Counted from the stretch's first letter, positions 25,635-37,342 are shown. The stretch: 64,000 nt of DNA from Gammaproteobacteria bacterium LSUCC0096 (GCA_008087055.1 VIEA01000001.1:781346-845345), one strand, 5' to 3'. Translations and numbers: made by a program. Notes: generated from the sequence alone by a model not told the origin.

Positions 25635-26837
25635 ATGGCAATTGAAATTAAAGCTCCGCAATTCCCAGAATCAGTCGAGGAAGGCTCAATCGCAACCTGG
25701 CACAAGCAGGTTGGTGAAGCTGTGAGTCGTGACGAACTGATCGTTGATATTGAAACTGATAAAACAGTATTGGAAGTCGTTGCGGCTGAAGATGGTGTTT
25801 TGACAGAAATCATGAAGCAGGAAGGTGACATCGTTCTGTCACAGGAGCTTATCGGAAAGATCGAAGCCGGTGCGGTGGCGAGTGCTCCTGCGACGCCAGC
25901 TGAGACATCAACTGCATCTGCCGCTGAATCGAAAACAGATGCGGCTCTGGCAGCAAATCCTGCGGCGAAAAAACTCGCTGAAGAGAACAACGTTGATTTG
26001 GCCTCTGTGAAAGGGACTGGTAAGGACGGTCGCATTCTCAAAGAAGATGTTCAAAACGCATTAGCAGCACCAAAGGCTGCCGCTTCAACTGTATCAACTC
26101 CATCGAAAGCGGCCGCGCCAGTATTATCAGGTGAGCGAGTCGAAAAGCGCGTTCCTATGACACGTCTGCGCGCGACGATTGCGAAACGTTTGCTTGATGC
26201 ACAACATAATGCGGCGATGCTTACCACGTTTAACGAAGTGAACATGGGTCCGTTGATGGATCTGCGTAAGCAATACAAAGATTTGTTTGAAAAGACGCAC
26301 AATGGCACACGCCTCGGATTTATGGGCTTCTTCGTCAAGGCTGCTGCTGAAGCATTGAAGCGCTTCCCAGCTGTGAATGCCTCTATCGACGGCAACGATA
26401 TTGTGTATCACGGGTATTACGATATCGGTGTTGCTGTATCGACCGAGCGCGGATTGGTTGTCCCTGTGCTGCGCGATTGCGACAGGATGTCGATTGCAGA
26501 AGTAGAGGGTGGTATCAAGGATTACGCTGTTGCTGCAAAAGACGGCAAGCTTGCAATTGAAGATATGACCGGTGGAACGTTCACAATCACCAATGGTGGT
26601 GTATTTGGATCGCTACTATCGACGCCGATCTTGAATCCGCCACAAACTGCAATTCTCGGCATGCATAAGATCCAGGAGCGCCCAATGGCTGTGAATGGTC
26701 AGGTTGTTATCCAACCGATGATGTATCTCGCATTATCCTACGATCATCGAATGATCGATGGGAAAGATGCTGTTCAGTTCTTAGTCGCAATTAAAGACAT
26801 GTTGGAAGATCCAGCGCGTATGTTGCTAGACGTCTAA
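25635..26837 (+). CDS. sucB: Dihydrolipoamide succinyltransferase (E2)
   Basis: Core of the 2-oxoglutarate dehydrogenase complex. The 400-residue protein has one N-terminal lipoyl domain with the lipoylated lysine in [10 protein letters not shown], an Ala/Pro/Thr-rich linker around residues 78-100, and a peripheral subunit-binding domain ([12 protein letters not shown]...[13 protein letters not shown]). A second linker leads to the catalytic domain ending with the active-site motif [20 protein letters not shown] lies upstream of the ATG. Confidence 0.97.
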   Translation: MAIEIKAPQFPESVEEGSIATWHKQVGEAVSRDELIVDIETDKTVLEVVAAEDGVLTEIMKQEGDIVLSQELIGKIEAGAVASAPATPAETSTASAAESKTDAALAANPAAKKLAEENNVDLASVKGTGKDGRILKEDVQNALAAPKAAASTVSTPSKAAAPVLSGERVEKRVPMTRLRATIAKRLLDAQHNAAMLTTFNEVNMGPLMDLRKQYKDLFEKTHNGTRLGFMGFFVKAAAEALKRFPAVNASIDGNDIVYHGYYDIGVAVSTERGLVVPVLRDCDRMSIAEVEGGIKDYAVAAKDGKLAIEDMTGGTFTITNGGVFGSLLSTPILNPPQTAILGMHKIQERPMAVNGQVVIQPMMYLALSYDHRMIDGKDAVQFLVAIKDMLEDPARMLLDV

Positions 26838-28289
<1,452 letters not shown>

Positions 28290-28335
28290 TCGTGAGCAGG
28301 GCATCGGTACCGCTGATGTCCTGTTTTGTTAAGCG

Positions 28336-28352
28336 GCCGACCACAAGTCGGC
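28336..28352 (+). repeat. Small hairpin between lpdA and sucC
   Basis: GCCGAC-CACAA-GTCGGC is followed by TTTCTATT. It is a weak terminator or processing hairpin in the 99-base gap before sucC. No clear sucC promoter was found, so transcription probably continues through it. Confidence 0.45.
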
Positions 28353-28388
28353 TTTCTATTGACCTGAGAAATAAGTGACGTAAAGGGT

Positions 28389-29558
28389 ATGAATCTTCAC
28401 GAATATCAGGGTAAAGCTTTGTTCCGTGAGTACGGTCTGCCAGTTTCTAATGGCGTAGCGTGCGATACGACGGAAGAAGTTCTTGCCGCAGCAAAACAAA
28501 TTGGTGGTGACATGTGGGTTGTTAAAGCCCAGGTGCACGCAGGTGGCCGTGGTAAGGCGGGTGGCGTTAAATTGGTGAAAACAGAAGCGGAAATCCGTGA
28601 ATTCTGTGATCGTCATATTGGTAGCCGCTTGGTGACCTATCAGACAGACGCAAATGGACAGCCTGTTTCAAAGATCTTAATCGAGACTTGCACAGATATC
28701 GCAAACGAGCTGTATCTTGGTGCCGTCGTTGACCGCTCAACACGCCGTATCGTGTTTATGGCGTCAACTGAAGGTGGTGTTGAGATCGAGAAGGTTGCTG
28801 AAGAAACGCCAGAAAAAATCTTGAAAGCTGCGATCGATCCGCTAGTTGGACCTCAGCCTTATCAGGCGCGCCAAATGGGCTTTCAGCTTGGTTTGAACCC
28901 AACTCAAATGAAGCAATTTACTCAGATTTTCATGGGCTTAGCGAAGCTTTTTGACGAAAAAGATGTTGCATTGATCGAAATCAATCCATTGGTGATTACT
29001 GAAGAAGGCAACTTACATTGCCTCGACGCAAAAATCGTTATCGACTCGAATGCGATGTATCGCCATCCTGAACTGGCAGCAATGCACGATCCTTCGCAGG
29101 AAGATGAGCGTGAAGCAATCGCGGCAAAGTGGGAATTGAACTATGTCGCATTGGAAGGAAGCATTGGCTGTATGGTCAACGGTGCCGGTCTCGCGATGGG
29201 AACAATGGATACTGTGAAGCTCTATGGCGGTGCGCCAGCTAACTTTCTTGACGTTGGCGGCGGTGCGACCAAAGAGCGTGTTGCTGAAGCATTCAAGCTC
29301 ATTTTGTCTGATTCAAGCGTCAAAGCGGTCTTTGTAAATATTTTTGGTGGCATCGTCCGCTGCGACATGATCGCTGAAGGGATTATCGGTGCTGTCGAAG
29401 AAGTTGGCGTTGAAGTACCTGTTGTTGTTCGTCTTGAAGGAACAAACGCAGATAAGGGAGCTGAAATTTTGAGTCAGTCCGATCTGAACATTATTGCTGG
29501 CTCAAGCCTTGCAGATGCTGCCCAGAAAGTGGTTGCAGCAGCAGGAGGTGCCGCATGA
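28389..29558 (+). CDS. sucC: Succinyl-CoA synthetase beta subunit
   Basis: Nucleotide-binding subunit of succinyl-CoA synthetase. The 389-residue protein has the ATP-grasp N-terminus [39 protein letters not shown] and the C-terminal [19 protein letters not shown] precedes the start. Its stop overlaps the sucD ATG by 4 bases (ATGA). Confidence 0.97.
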   Translation: MNLHEYQGKALFREYGLPVSNGVACDTTEEVLAAAKQIGGDMWVVKAQVHAGGRGKAGGVKLVKTEAEIREFCDRHIGSRLVTYQTDANGQPVSKILIETCTDIANELYLGAVVDRSTRRIVFMASTEGGVEIEKVAEETPEKILKAAIDPLVGPQPYQARQMGFQLGLNPTQMKQFTQIFMGLAKLFDEKDVALIEINPLVITEEGNLHCLDAKIVIDSNAMYRHPELAAMHDPSQEDEREAIAAKWELNYVALEGSIGCMVNGAGLAMGTMDTVKLYGGAPANFLDVGGGATKERVAEAFKLILSDSSVKAVFVNIFGGIVRCDMIAEGIIGAVEEVGVEVPVVVRLEGTNADKGAEILSQSDLNIIAGSSLADAAQKVVAAAGGAA

Positions 29559-30427
29559 GTATCTTGATTAACAAAAATACCAAAGTGATTTGCCAGGGCT
29601 TTACTGGTAAGAACGGTACATTCCACTCTGAGCAAGCCATTGCTTACGGCACTAAAATGGTCGGTGGTGTCACGCCGGGTAAGGGCGGTACTGAGCACTT
29701 GGGTCTGCCAGTCTTTAATACGGTTGCCGACGCGGTCGCTGCGACCGGTGCGGATGCGTCAGTGATTTACGTTCCAGCACCTTTCGTGATGGATTCCATC
29801 ATGGAAGCTGTTGATTCGGGTATTCAGTTGATTGTTTGTATTACTGAAGGTGTTCCGACACTTGATATGTTGAAGTGCAAGATTGCTTGCGATAACGCTG
29901 GCATCGTCTTGATCGGTCCAAACTGTCCAGGTGTTATTACGCCTGATGAGTGCAAGATCGGTATCATGCCTGGCCACATTCATAAGAAGGGCCGTGTGGG
30001 AATCGTTTCTCGTTCAGGTACTTTGACTTATGAAGCGGTGAAGCAGACCACAGATATGGGATTCGGCCAATCAACTTGCGTTGGTATCGGCGGCGATCCA
30101 ATTCCAGGGTCAAACTTCATTGATATCTTGGCGCGCTTCCAGGAAGATCCTGAGACTGAGGCAATCGTGATGATTGGTGAAATCGGTGGTACTGCTGAAG
30201 AAGAAGCTGCTGAGTTCATTAAGCAAAACGTCACTAAGCCTGTTGTCAGTTACATCGCTGGCTCAACAGCACCTCCAGGTAAGCGGATGGGGCACGCAGG
30301 TGCAATCATTTCTGGTGGCAAGGGCACAGCGGATGAAAAATTCGCGGCACTTGAAGCTGCTGGCGTCACAGTGACCAGAAACCTTGCCGAAATCGGTGTG
30401 ACTTTGAAAGAAGCGACTGGTTGGTAA
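29555..30427 (+). CDS. sucD: Succinyl-CoA synthetase alpha subunit
   Basis: CoA-binding, histidine-phosphorylated subunit. The 290-residue protein has the CoA site [44 protein letters not shown] and the active histidine in [12 protein letters not shown]. It is the last gene of the TCA block and is followed by a strong terminator. Confidence 0.97.
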   Translation: MSILINKNTKVICQGFTGKNGTFHSEQAIAYGTKMVGGVTPGKGGTEHLGLPVFNTVADAVAATGADASVIYVPAPFVMDSIMEAVDSGIQLIVCITEGVPTLDMLKCKIACDNAGIVLIGPNCPGVITPDECKIGIMPGHIHKKGRVGIVSRSGTLTYEAVKQTTDMGFGQSTCVGIGGDPIPGSNFIDILARFQEDPETEAIVMIGEIGGTAEEEAAEFIKQNVTKPVVSYIAGSTAPPGKRMGHAGAIISGGKGTADEKFAALEAAGVTVTRNLAEIGVTLKEATGW

Positions 30428-30455
30428 TAGTCTGACTGATTCAAAATCAGCCATC

Positions 30456-30490
30456 AAAAAGCCCCGCGGGTTCTCCTTCGGGGCTTTTTT
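30456..30490 (+). terminator. Rho-independent terminator after sucD
   Basis: AAAAAGCCCC pairs with GGGGCTTTTT around a 14-base loop and is followed by a T-run. It ends the suc operon and isolates htpG. Confidence 0.94.
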
Positions 30491-30493
30491 GTA

Positions 30494-30520
30494 CTTGGAA
30501 TTTTGAAAATGATCCCAAAT
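30494..30520 (+). promoter_or_regulatory. Sigma32-like heat-shock promoter of htpG
   Basis: CTTGGAA at 30494-30500, 13-base spacer, CCCAAAT at 30514-30520. This is close to the sigma32 consensus CTTGAAA / CCCATNT. RNA would start near 30527, about 35 bases before htpG. It lies just after the sucD terminator. Confidence 0.55.
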
Positions 30521-30561
30521 TAACAGGACATTGTTTAAATACCACTACAGTGATTAGGACG

Positions 30562-32454
30562 ATGACTGCAAACGAAGAAACCTTAGGATTCCAGACGGAA
30601 GTCAAACAACTCTTGCACCTGATGGTGCATTCCTTGTACTCAAACCGCGAAATCTTTCTGCGGGAGTTAATCTCAAACGCCAACGATGCCTGCGATAAAC
30701 TCAGGTTTTTAGCACTTGATGCACCAGACTTGATGGGGTCTGATGCTGAAATGGCAGTGCGTATATCAGTTGATCCTGAGACAAAAGAGCTTGTGATCTC
30801 TGATAACGGCATTGGGATGACCCGAGATGATGTGATTCAAAATCTCGGTACGATTGCGAAGTCAGGAACTGCTGACTTTATCAAGAATTTATCTGGCGAC
30901 TCAAAGCAGGATGCGAATCTAATCGGTCAGTTCGGCGTGGGCTTTTACTCTGCCTTTATCGTGGCTGACCGAGTCGTTGTGAGAACTCGACGCGCTGGGA
31001 ATGATTCTGCAGATGCTGTTGAGTGGTCATCAGATGGTGACGGCCAGTACACGATTAAGACAGTCGATAAAGCTGAGCGTGGCACTGAGATTCGATTAAC
31101 GCTGAAAGAAGACGCCAGCGAGTTCGGGGAAACCTATCGCATTCGTCACTTGGTGACTAAGTATTCGGATCACGTTTCGATTCCTGTCTATCTCAAAAAT
31201 GAGGTCGAAAAAGACGACGACTCCGAAGCAAAGTCTGAGTGGGATCAAGTCAATCAGGCGACTGCGTTGTGGACGCGTCCTCGTACAGAGATCACTGATG
31301 AGGAATATAACGAGTTCTACAAGCACGTAGCGCACGACTTTGAGGATCCAATGACCTGGAGTCACCACAAAGTTGAAGGTAAGAGTGAGTACACAGGACT
31401 TCTTTATGTTCCTGCGCGAGCGCCTTTTGATCTCTGGAATCGTGAGAGTCCACGAGGCTTAAAGCTTTATGTGCAGCGTGTATTTATCATGGATCGGGCT
31501 GAAGAGTTCTTGCCGTTGTACTTGCGCTTCATTCGCGGCGTTGTGGACTCATCTGATTTGAGCCTCAACGTATCTCGAGAAATCCTACAGAAGGATGCTC
31601 GGGTTGAAGCGATGAAGTCGGCTGTGACACGGCGTGCGCTCGATATGCTGGCGAAGTTGGCTAAAGATGATGCTGAAAAGTATCAGAAGTTCTGGGAAAC
31701 CTTTGGCGAGTGTTTGAAAGAAGGTCCAGCTGAAGATCATCAAAACAAAGAGCGGATTACAAAGCTGTTGCGTTTCGCCTCAACCCAGACCAATACATCG
31801 AAGCAGGAGGTTGGGATTGAGGATTACATTGGTCGCATGATCGATGGCCAGAAAGATATTTATTATCTGGTTTCTGAGTCGCATACAAACGCGCTCGGCT
31901 CTCCTTATCTCGAGGCATTCAAGAAACGTGGTATCGAGGTTCTTCTACTCTCTGATCGCATCGATGAGTGGCTTATGGGCCATCTTCAGGAATATAAAGA
32001 CCACAAGTTCGTCGATGTCACTCGTGATGGCCTAGAGCTTCCGGGTGAAGGTAAAGACGAAAAGAAAGAGCAGAAGAAAGAATCCAAAGAGCACAAAGAG
32101 CTTATTAAACGGATGAAAGAAGCGTTGTCAGATGAGGTTGAAGACGTGAAGCCTTCGGTGCGCCTCACGGACTCGGCTGCTGTGTTGGTGTTGACTGAGC
32201 ATGATATGGGGCCGCAAATGCGTCAAATCATGGAGGCAGCAGGACAGGCGATGCCTGTTTCTAAACCGATTCTTGAGATCAACACTGACCATGGCCTGCT
32301 AATGCGGTTAGAATCTGAAAAGGATGAGGGCCGCTTTAAAGAGTTGGCTCGATTGGTCTTTGACCATGCGCAGCTAGGAGCTGAAGGCAAGCTTGATGAC
32401 GCGCCTGGCTATCTCAAACGGGTGAACGCATTATTAACAGAGCTTTCTGTCTAA
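30562..32454 (+). CDS. htpG: Hsp90-family chaperone HtpG
   Basis: ATP-dependent cytoplasmic chaperone. From ATG 30562 it has 630 residues. The N-terminal GHKL ATPase has [28 protein letters not shown] and [11 protein letters not shown]. The middle domain has [12 protein letters not shown] and [14 protein letters not shown]. The C-terminal dimerisation domain closes the chain. The in-frame GTG at 30550 has no ribosome binding site and would add four residues not usual in the family. The AGGA at 30556-30559 is close to the ATG. The stop TAA overlaps the probable start of the next gene. Confidence 0.97.
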   Translation: MTANEETLGFQTEVKQLLHLMVHSLYSNREIFLRELISNANDACDKLRFLALDAPDLMGSDAEMAVRISVDPETKELVISDNGIGMTRDDVIQNLGTIAKSGTADFIKNLSGDSKQDANLIGQFGVGFYSAFIVADRVVVRTRRAGNDSADAVEWSSDGDGQYTIKTVDKAERGTEIRLTLKEDASEFGETYRIRHLVTKYSDHVSIPVYLKNEVEKDDDSEAKSEWDQVNQATALWTRPRTEITDEEYNEFYKHVAHDFEDPMTWSHHKVEGKSEYTGLLYVPARAPFDLWNRESPRGLKLYVQRVFIMDRAEEFLPLYLRFIRGVVDSSDLSLNVSREILQKDARVEAMKSAVTRRALDMLAKLAKDDAEKYQKFWETFGECLKEGPAEDHQNKERITKLLRFASTQTNTSKQEVGIEDYIGRMIDGQKDIYYLVSESHTNALGSPYLEAFKKRGIEVLLLSDRIDEWLMGHLQEYKDHKFVDVTRDGLELPGEGKDEKKEQKKESKEHKELIKRMKEALSDEVEDVKPSVRLTDSAAVLVLTEHDMGPQMRQIMEAAGQAMPVSKPILEINTDHGLLMRLESEKDEGRFKELARLVFDHAQLGAEGKLDDAPGYLKRVNALLTELSV

Positions 32455-33131
32455 CGAAACGAGCGATTTGGTTTGCTATAAGCCTGTCGCTCGTCGCCTG
32501 TGCGGTGCCGATCAAGGCACCGCCTGAGGTGAAAAACCTCGCCAAAAGTGACACTGCATTCTTTGTTGAAGCTGTCCGGACAGAGCTTGATCAGAGCCTG
32601 AGCCTTTTGCTCGTGAAGCTCTACCGTCGAAATCCAGTTCAATTACCATCAAATACCACGATCGAAGTTCGTGTTGAACAACTCAAGGCCCCACGATTAA
32701 ACCTCCAAGAGTTTGGGAGCCCAAAGCCTGATGAGTTAGTGCGGATGGCATTTCATCCAGATTTTACGGGTGACAGGGTGTACGCCTTTGTTGCCGGGCT
32801 TCAATCGATGGTAAATCATGCTTTTGATCATCGTCGCGAATACCTTTTGCTTGATGATCTACCAACAGCTCAATTTATCTATAACTCAGCACGGAATGTC
32901 GAGACAGCTGCCTATTTGTTGAGAACTCAGCGGGCAGAAAATGGAAAGCCTTTTCTCTATGCAGATGGCATCCAAGATCAAGTTCTCAATGCGTCATATT
33001 CTCAGTTGATGGGTGAAATGATTGGGTTGCAAGATGCGCTGTCGACAGCGCTCGCTAAAAAGGATCAGCGAACTCTTAATGCGGTCGCGCGCGGTGCAGC
33101 ATCGATGGTGTTCCTACCGGTTGGTTTTTAG
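32454..33131 (+). CDS. Putative lipoprotein with non-standard (ACG) start
   Basis: Function unknown. The computed frame starts at a GTG at 32505, but the codons just before it read K-R-A-I-W-F-A-I-S-L-S-L-V-A-C, a textbook lipoprotein signal with lipobox LVAC. No ATG, GTG or TTG exists in this frame between the stops near 32397 and 32505. The best-placed candidate is ACG at 32454, one base change from ATG. It forms TAACG with the htpG stop, exactly where TAATG overlaps occur elsewhere in this window. That would give 225 residues with a lipid-anchored cysteine at residue 16. The mature protein is mostly helical, with an HAFDHRREYLLLDD segment and no motif I recognise. A sequencing error or a rare start codon are both possible. 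The stop overlaps the convergent phosphatase gene by 4 bases. Confidence 0.65.
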   Translation, partial: TKRAIWFAISLSLVACAVPIKAPPEVKNLAKSDTAFFVEAVRTELDQSLSLLLVKLYRRNPVQLPSNTTIEVRVEQLKAPRLNLQEFGSPKPDELVRMAFHPDFTGDRVYAFVAGLQSMVNHAFDHRREYLLLDDLPTAQFIYNSARNVETAAYLLRTQRAENGKPFLYADGIQDQVLNASYSQLMGEMIGLQDALSTALAKKDQRTLNAVARGAASMVFLPVGF

Positions 33132-33931
33132 GGCTGCTCGTTATTCGAGAGTAGAGAAATATTGCGAGTTTCAGGCCACAGTTCTAATACCTCGCCATAA
33201 ATCTCTGGCCCAGATGCAAATGTGACTTGTGGTGTTGTTCGCCAGTCAGGATGTGAAAGATAGTCACTTACAATTGCGCCTGCCTCGTGGGCAATAAGAA
33301 GACCTGCGATAGAATCCCACGGCTTTAAGTGTTGATCAAAGAGCACATCCAGTCGTCCGGCTGCAAGATCACACAACATCAATGCTGCTGCACCTGGTTG
33401 TCTCAAGATGGCGCCGCGTTCGAGTGCACCTGTGATCCGACCCGCCAGTTCTTGCGCTGTCAGTTTAGAACTGTGACAAATACCGACTAATCCGGTTGAG
33501 AAGCTTTTACGCCACGTTGGATTAAGCTGTTGACCGTTACAGTATGCGCCGCCTCCAAGACTTGCCTCATACAGCTCGTCTCGGGTCGGATCAAAAATCC
33601 AGCCACCAATGACAGTTTCATTTTCTACCAAGGCGAGGGTGGTGCAAAAATAGGGGAGGCCGCGAATAAAGTTGGTAGTCCCGTCGATTGGATCAATTAC
33701 CCATTGTCTTGCTTGTTTTATCTCGCTTGACTCTTCACCAAGAAAGCCGTCGTTTGGGAATTGTCTTTGTAGGAAATCGATCATTGACGCTTCAACCGTA
33801 CGATCTGCCTCGCTGACGTAGTCCTGGGGCCCTTTGAGATCGATCGTTAGTTGGTCTCTCGCCTTGAAGAACTCGAGTGCTTTTTGCCCACCAATGCGAA
33901 CGGCTTCTTTCGCGATATCAGACGTATTCAT
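33128..33931 (-). CDS. Inositol monophosphatase family protein (SuhB-like)
   Basis: The 267-residue Mg-dependent phosphatase has the family metal sites: GEES, the signature VIDPIDGTTNF and PWDSIAGLLIAHEAGA. Substrates in the family include inositol phosphates, PAP and histidinol phosphate, so exact function is open. SuhB also acts with ribosomal RNA transcription in E. coli, but this copy is shorter on context to claim that. It overlaps the lipoprotein stop (TTAG, 33128-33131) and is divergent from dinG. Confidence 0.88.
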   Translation of the reverse strand: MNTSDIAKEAVRIGGQKALEFFKARDQLTIDLKGPQDYVSEADRTVEASMIDFLQRQFPNDGFLGEESSEIKQARQWVIDPIDGTTNFIRGLPYFCTTLALVENETVIGGWIFDPTRDELYEASLGGGAYCNGQQLNPTWRKSFSTGLVGICHSSKLTAQELAGRITGALERGAILRQPGAAALMLCDLAAGRLDVLFDQHLKPWDSIAGLLIAHEAGAIVSDYLSHPDWRTTPQVTFASGPEIYGEVLELWPETRNISLLSNNEQP

Positions 33932-33975
33932 TAAAATCCCCTACACTCAGCTTTTCGCACAACAAAGATAGTTTA

Positions 33976-36096
33976 GTGACAGCAATCTCATCGAGTACCA
34001 AACAAAGCATTCAGGCGCTGTATAGCGATTTTCTCGAGGCGAAAAGTTTGAAGCCTCGGCTTGGGCAAAAGCAGATGATTGCTGAAGTCGCGCGTATTCT
34101 AGCAAGAATAGGCGATAACGAGGCCGCACCGATTGGTTTTATTGAAGCCGGCACAGGTACGGGTAAAACACTGGCTTACTTGATTGGTGCGCTACCCTAC
34201 GCGATGGAGCGTGAGATGCCACTTGTCATCTCCACAGCCACTGTATCGTTGCAGACTCAGCTTATTGAGAAAGATATTCCTGACTTAATTGATTCAACGG
34301 GGCTGATGCTGAGCTTCGCTCTAGCGAAAGGGCGTCGCCGTTATTTGTGTCCTACTCGGCTAGAGGCAGCGCTTGAAACGCTGACAGATGGCCAGGCGAT
34401 ATATCCAGATGAGCTTACCTTAGTGCTTGATTCAGATGACAAGGATGTTGTGTCTGATTTAGCAAAGGCATGGGCACAGGGTGAGTGGACAGGGGATATG
34501 GATCAAATTCCTCAAGTCATCTCTGATTCAGTCAAGACAGCAATTACGACCGATCATCGGCGTTGTCAGGGCCGAAGTTGCAGGCATTTTAAAGCCTGCC
34601 CGTATTTTAACGAGCGAGATTCTTGGTTAGATGCCGACCTGTTGGTGATTAATCATGATTTACTCATGTCTGACCTCAAGCTCGGAGGCGGCGTGGTGCT
34701 GCCGCCGCTTGAGCGAGTGATTTTGATTGTTGATGAAGCACACCAACTTGCACGTGTGGCATCGGATCAATTTACAGCACATTGTCGCATCGCCCAGAGT
34801 TTGGGCGCAATTAAGACGATTGAGCGGGTGATTTCAGCGTTACAAGGAATTCTTCCAACTGATCATCGAATCGCAAATGACCTTGCACGACTTCCAGAGC
34901 CACTCGAGGGTTTTGGCCATATCTTGGCGAACTGGGGCAAGAGTTGCCTCGAACGGCTCAAGGACTTCGATGATACGGCCTTTGCCTTTCAAAACGGAGG
35001 TTCTCGATACCGTCTGACTTTATCTGAAAGCTTCCCGGTGTCGACCGATGGCTATGAGTCGGTGACAACGACATTGTCACGCATACAAAAAGTCCGAGAT
35101 TGGCTGAAATCGCTAGTCTCTCAGAGTGACCAAGACCTAATACCCGAAACAGACGCAGAGTTGTTGTCTGAGCAAATATCAATGGCACTAGGCCGTCTTG
35201 AGGCAATTCCAGAACTTATCGCTGCTTTTTCCGATGATGCGACTCAGAGTGGAGATGCACGATGGCTGCGCGTTGGTCAGGATGTTCGGTATGCGACTCC
35301 AGATGATCCAACGGATTTGGAATTTTGGGTGAGTCCAATGGAGCCGGCCGGAGCGCTATCAGACGCGCTTTGGGGAAGGATTGGTGCCTGTGTCCTTACA
35401 TCGGCAACTCTTGCTCATTATGGAGGATTTGAAGTTCCCGCAGGAACCCTGGGTCTTCCTGTCAATTCAGGCTTGATCGTTGATGGTGCGTTTCACTATC
35501 AGTCACAGGGGCGTTTAGTGATCTCGAAATTCTCAGGCGATCCACGTGATGACCAGGCGCATGCTGCGCGTATTGCTGAATATCTCACCACACGCGTAGA
35601 AGAAAATATTGGAATTCTTGTGTTGTTTACGAGTTGGCGTCTGTGCTTCCAAGTCGAAGAATTATTGGATGAAGCGGTTCGAAAAGTAACGTTGGTTCAA
35701 GGGCAGCAGCCACTACAAGGCCTACTCCAGGAGCATGAAAAGCGCCGTAAACAAGGTCTTATGTCGATTATATTTGGCTTGCAAAGTATGGCAGAAGGGC
35801 TTGATTTACCAGGAGATTTAGCGAATGAAGTTGTGATCACGCGCTTACCGTTTCAGCCGCCTGATGACCCGCGTGAAGCGACATTAGCTGAATATTTGAA
35901 GACCCAAGGGCGAGATCCATTCACCGAACTGTCACTCCCATCTGCCACTATTCGATTGCGCCAGGCTGTCGGGCGTTTAATTCGTTCTGAAACCGACACA
36001 GGTCAAGTGACCATGCTTGATCGCCGTTTGGTGAATACCCGTTGGGGCCAAAGCCTGTTAAAAGAACTCCCTGCTTTTGAATTCATTGAGGAATAA
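33976..36096 (+). CDS. dinG: ATP-dependent DNA helicase DinG-like
   Basis: XPD-type iron-sulfur helicase, 706 residues from the GTG at 33976. Walker A is EAGTGTGKTLAYL. Four cysteines of the Fe-S domain fall in RRYLCPTR and in RCQGRSCRHFKACPYF. Walker B is VDEAHQLA and the C-terminal motif VI region is QAVGRLIRSETD. Length is close to E. coli DinG. The frame is open to 33877 inside the divergent phosphatase; neither start has a strong ribosome binding site, and 33976 matches the family N-terminus better. It unwinds DNA or R-loops during repair. Confidence 0.9.
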   Translation: MTAISSSTKQSIQALYSDFLEAKSLKPRLGQKQMIAEVARILARIGDNEAAPIGFIEAGTGTGKTLAYLIGALPYAMEREMPLVISTATVSLQTQLIEKDIPDLIDSTGLMLSFALAKGRRRYLCPTRLEAALETLTDGQAIYPDELTLVLDSDDKDVVSDLAKAWAQGEWTGDMDQIPQVISDSVKTAITTDHRRCQGRSCRHFKACPYFNERDSWLDADLLVINHDLLMSDLKLGGGVVLPPLERVILIVDEAHQLARVASDQFTAHCRIAQSLGAIKTIERVISALQGILPTDHRIANDLARLPEPLEGFGHILANWGKSCLERLKDFDDTAFAFQNGGSRYRLTLSESFPVSTDGYESVTTTLSRIQKVRDWLKSLVSQSDQDLIPETDAELLSEQISMALGRLEAIPELIAAFSDDATQSGDARWLRVGQDVRYATPDDPTDLEFWVSPMEPAGALSDALWGRIGACVLTSATLAHYGGFEVPAGTLGLPVNSGLIVDGAFHYQSQGRLVISKFSGDPRDDQAHAARIAEYLTTRVEENIGILVLFTSWRLCFQVEELLDEAVRKVTLVQGQQPLQGLLQEHEKRRKQGLMSIIFGLQSMAEGLDLPGDLANEVVITRLPFQPPDDPREATLAEYLKTQGRDPFTELSLPSATIRLRQAVGRLIRSETDTGQVTMLDRRLVNTRWGQSLLKELPAFEFIEE

Positions 36097-36101
36097 ATCG
36101 T

Positions 36102-37280
36102 ATGTCACAAGTTGCTATCGTTGCCGCTAAACGGACGGCTGTTGGAAATTTTGCTGGATCGCTTGCGTCTGTATCAGCAGACGAGTTAGGTGCAACTGTG
36201 ATCCGTCAGTTGCTCGCTGACACAGGATTGTCGGCGGATCAGGTGTCTGAAGTCATTCTTGGTCAGGTTTTAACTGCAGGTCAGGGGCAGAATCCTGCAC
36301 GTAAGGCGACGATTAATGCAGGCCTCCCCGATACCTGCCCAGCGATGACTATCAATAAAGTCTGCGGCTCTGGCTTGAAGGCCGTAAGTCTTGGTGTCCA
36401 GGCAATCCTCTTAGGCGATGCCGAAGTGGTGATCGCTGGCGGACAAGAAAATATGAGTCAGTCTGGTCACGTGTTGCTTGGATCACGTGATGGATTCCGT
36501 ATGGGTAACGCATCATTGGTCGATACGATGTTGAAGGATGGCCTTACGGATACCTTCGGCGGGTATCACATGGGTATGACGGCTGAGAATGTCGCTAGGA
36601 AGTATAATATTTCGCGTGAAGAGCAAGATGAATTTGCCGCCGCCTCTCAGGCTAAAGCTTCAAAAGCGCGTGCAGAGGGGCGTTTTGATGATGAAATCGT
36701 CCCAGTCATGGTTCCTCAACGTAAGAAAGATCCGATTGAATTTAAAGTCGATGAATTTATTCGCGATGGAGTGACTGCAGAGGCGCTTGGCAAGTTGCGT
36801 CCGGCCTTTGATAAAGAAGGTACGGTGACAGCAGGGAACGCATCAGGCATCAACGATGGCGCAGCTGCTGTGATGTTGATGACTGTGGAAAAGGCAGAAT
36901 CATTGGGTCTGCCGATATTGGCGAAGGTCAAAGCATATGCATCAGCAGGGGTTGATCCGGAGATTATGGGTACTGGCCCAATTCCAGCGACTGAGCAGTG
37001 TCTCAAGAGAGCAGGATGGACGCATGAAGACCTCGATCTCGTAGAAGCCAATGAAGCATTTGCAGCGCAAGCGATCGGCGTCAATAAGGGTCTTGGCTGG
37101 GATACAGCGAAAGTCAACGTGAACGGTGGTGCGATTGCGATTGGCCATCCGATCGGTGCGTCTGGATGCCGTGTATTTGTGAGTTTGATTCATGAAATGA
37201 TTAAGCGTGATGCGAAGAAAGGGCTTGCGACCTTGTGTATCGGTGGCGGTCAAGGCGTCGCACTCGCGATTGAACGTTAA
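36102..37280 (+). CDS. Acetyl-CoA C-acetyltransferase (thiolase)
   Basis: Condenses or cleaves acetoacetyl-CoA. The 392-residue protein has the nucleophile cysteine in KVCGSGLKAV, the NEAFAAQ and GHPIGASG motifs with the catalytic His, and the second cysteine in LCIGGGQGVA. Length and motifs match biosynthetic thiolases (AtoB/PhaA type). No PHA or fatty-acid genes are adjacent, so the pathway is not shown. GAGGAATAAATCGT lies upstream, and it follows dinG by 5 bases. Confidence 0.93.
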   Translation: MSQVAIVAAKRTAVGNFAGSLASVSADELGATVIRQLLADTGLSADQVSEVILGQVLTAGQGQNPARKATINAGLPDTCPAMTINKVCGSGLKAVSLGVQAILLGDAEVVIAGGQENMSQSGHVLLGSRDGFRMGNASLVDTMLKDGLTDTFGGYHMGMTAENVARKYNISREEQDEFAAASQAKASKARAEGRFDDEIVPVMVPQRKKDPIEFKVDEFIRDGVTAEALGKLRPAFDKEGTVTAGNASGINDGAAAVMLMTVEKAESLGLPILAKVKAYASAGVDPEIMGTGPIPATEQCLKRAGWTHEDLDLVEANEAFAAQAIGVNKGLGWDTAKVNVNGGAIAIGHPIGASGCRVFVSLIHEMIKRDAKKGLATLCIGGGQGVALAIER

Positions 37281-37293
37281 TTCACACCGGGAT

Positions 37294-37342
37294 TGATCCC
37301 TCGTGTAAACTTATCGTTTCGATAACAAGTTGCGAGGGATCA
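37294..37342 (+). promoter_or_regulatory. RNA leader hairpin covering the rhlB ribosome binding site
   Basis: TGATCCCTCG (37294-37303) is the perfect complement of CGAGGGATCA (37333-37342). The second arm contains the Shine-Dalgarno GAGGGA and the first base of the rhlB ATG. An inner hairpin is available (TTATCG-TTT-CGATAA, 37311-37325). If transcribed from upstream, the folded leader would block ribosome binding. Confidence 0.6.

Noticed and set aside
25622-26041. 139-residue open frame antisense to sucB
   Set aside because: The Ala/Ser-rich text is the reverse reading of the sucB Ala/Pro linker, and no ribosome binding site or motif supports it.
32505-32507. GTG at 32505 as the start of the gene after htpG
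   Set aside because: It would cut off an obvious lipoprotein signal and lipobox encoded just upstream in the same frame.
37330-37332. TTG at 37330 as rhlB start
   Set aside because: The Shine-Dalgarno GAGGGA lies downstream of it, directly in front of ATG 37342.
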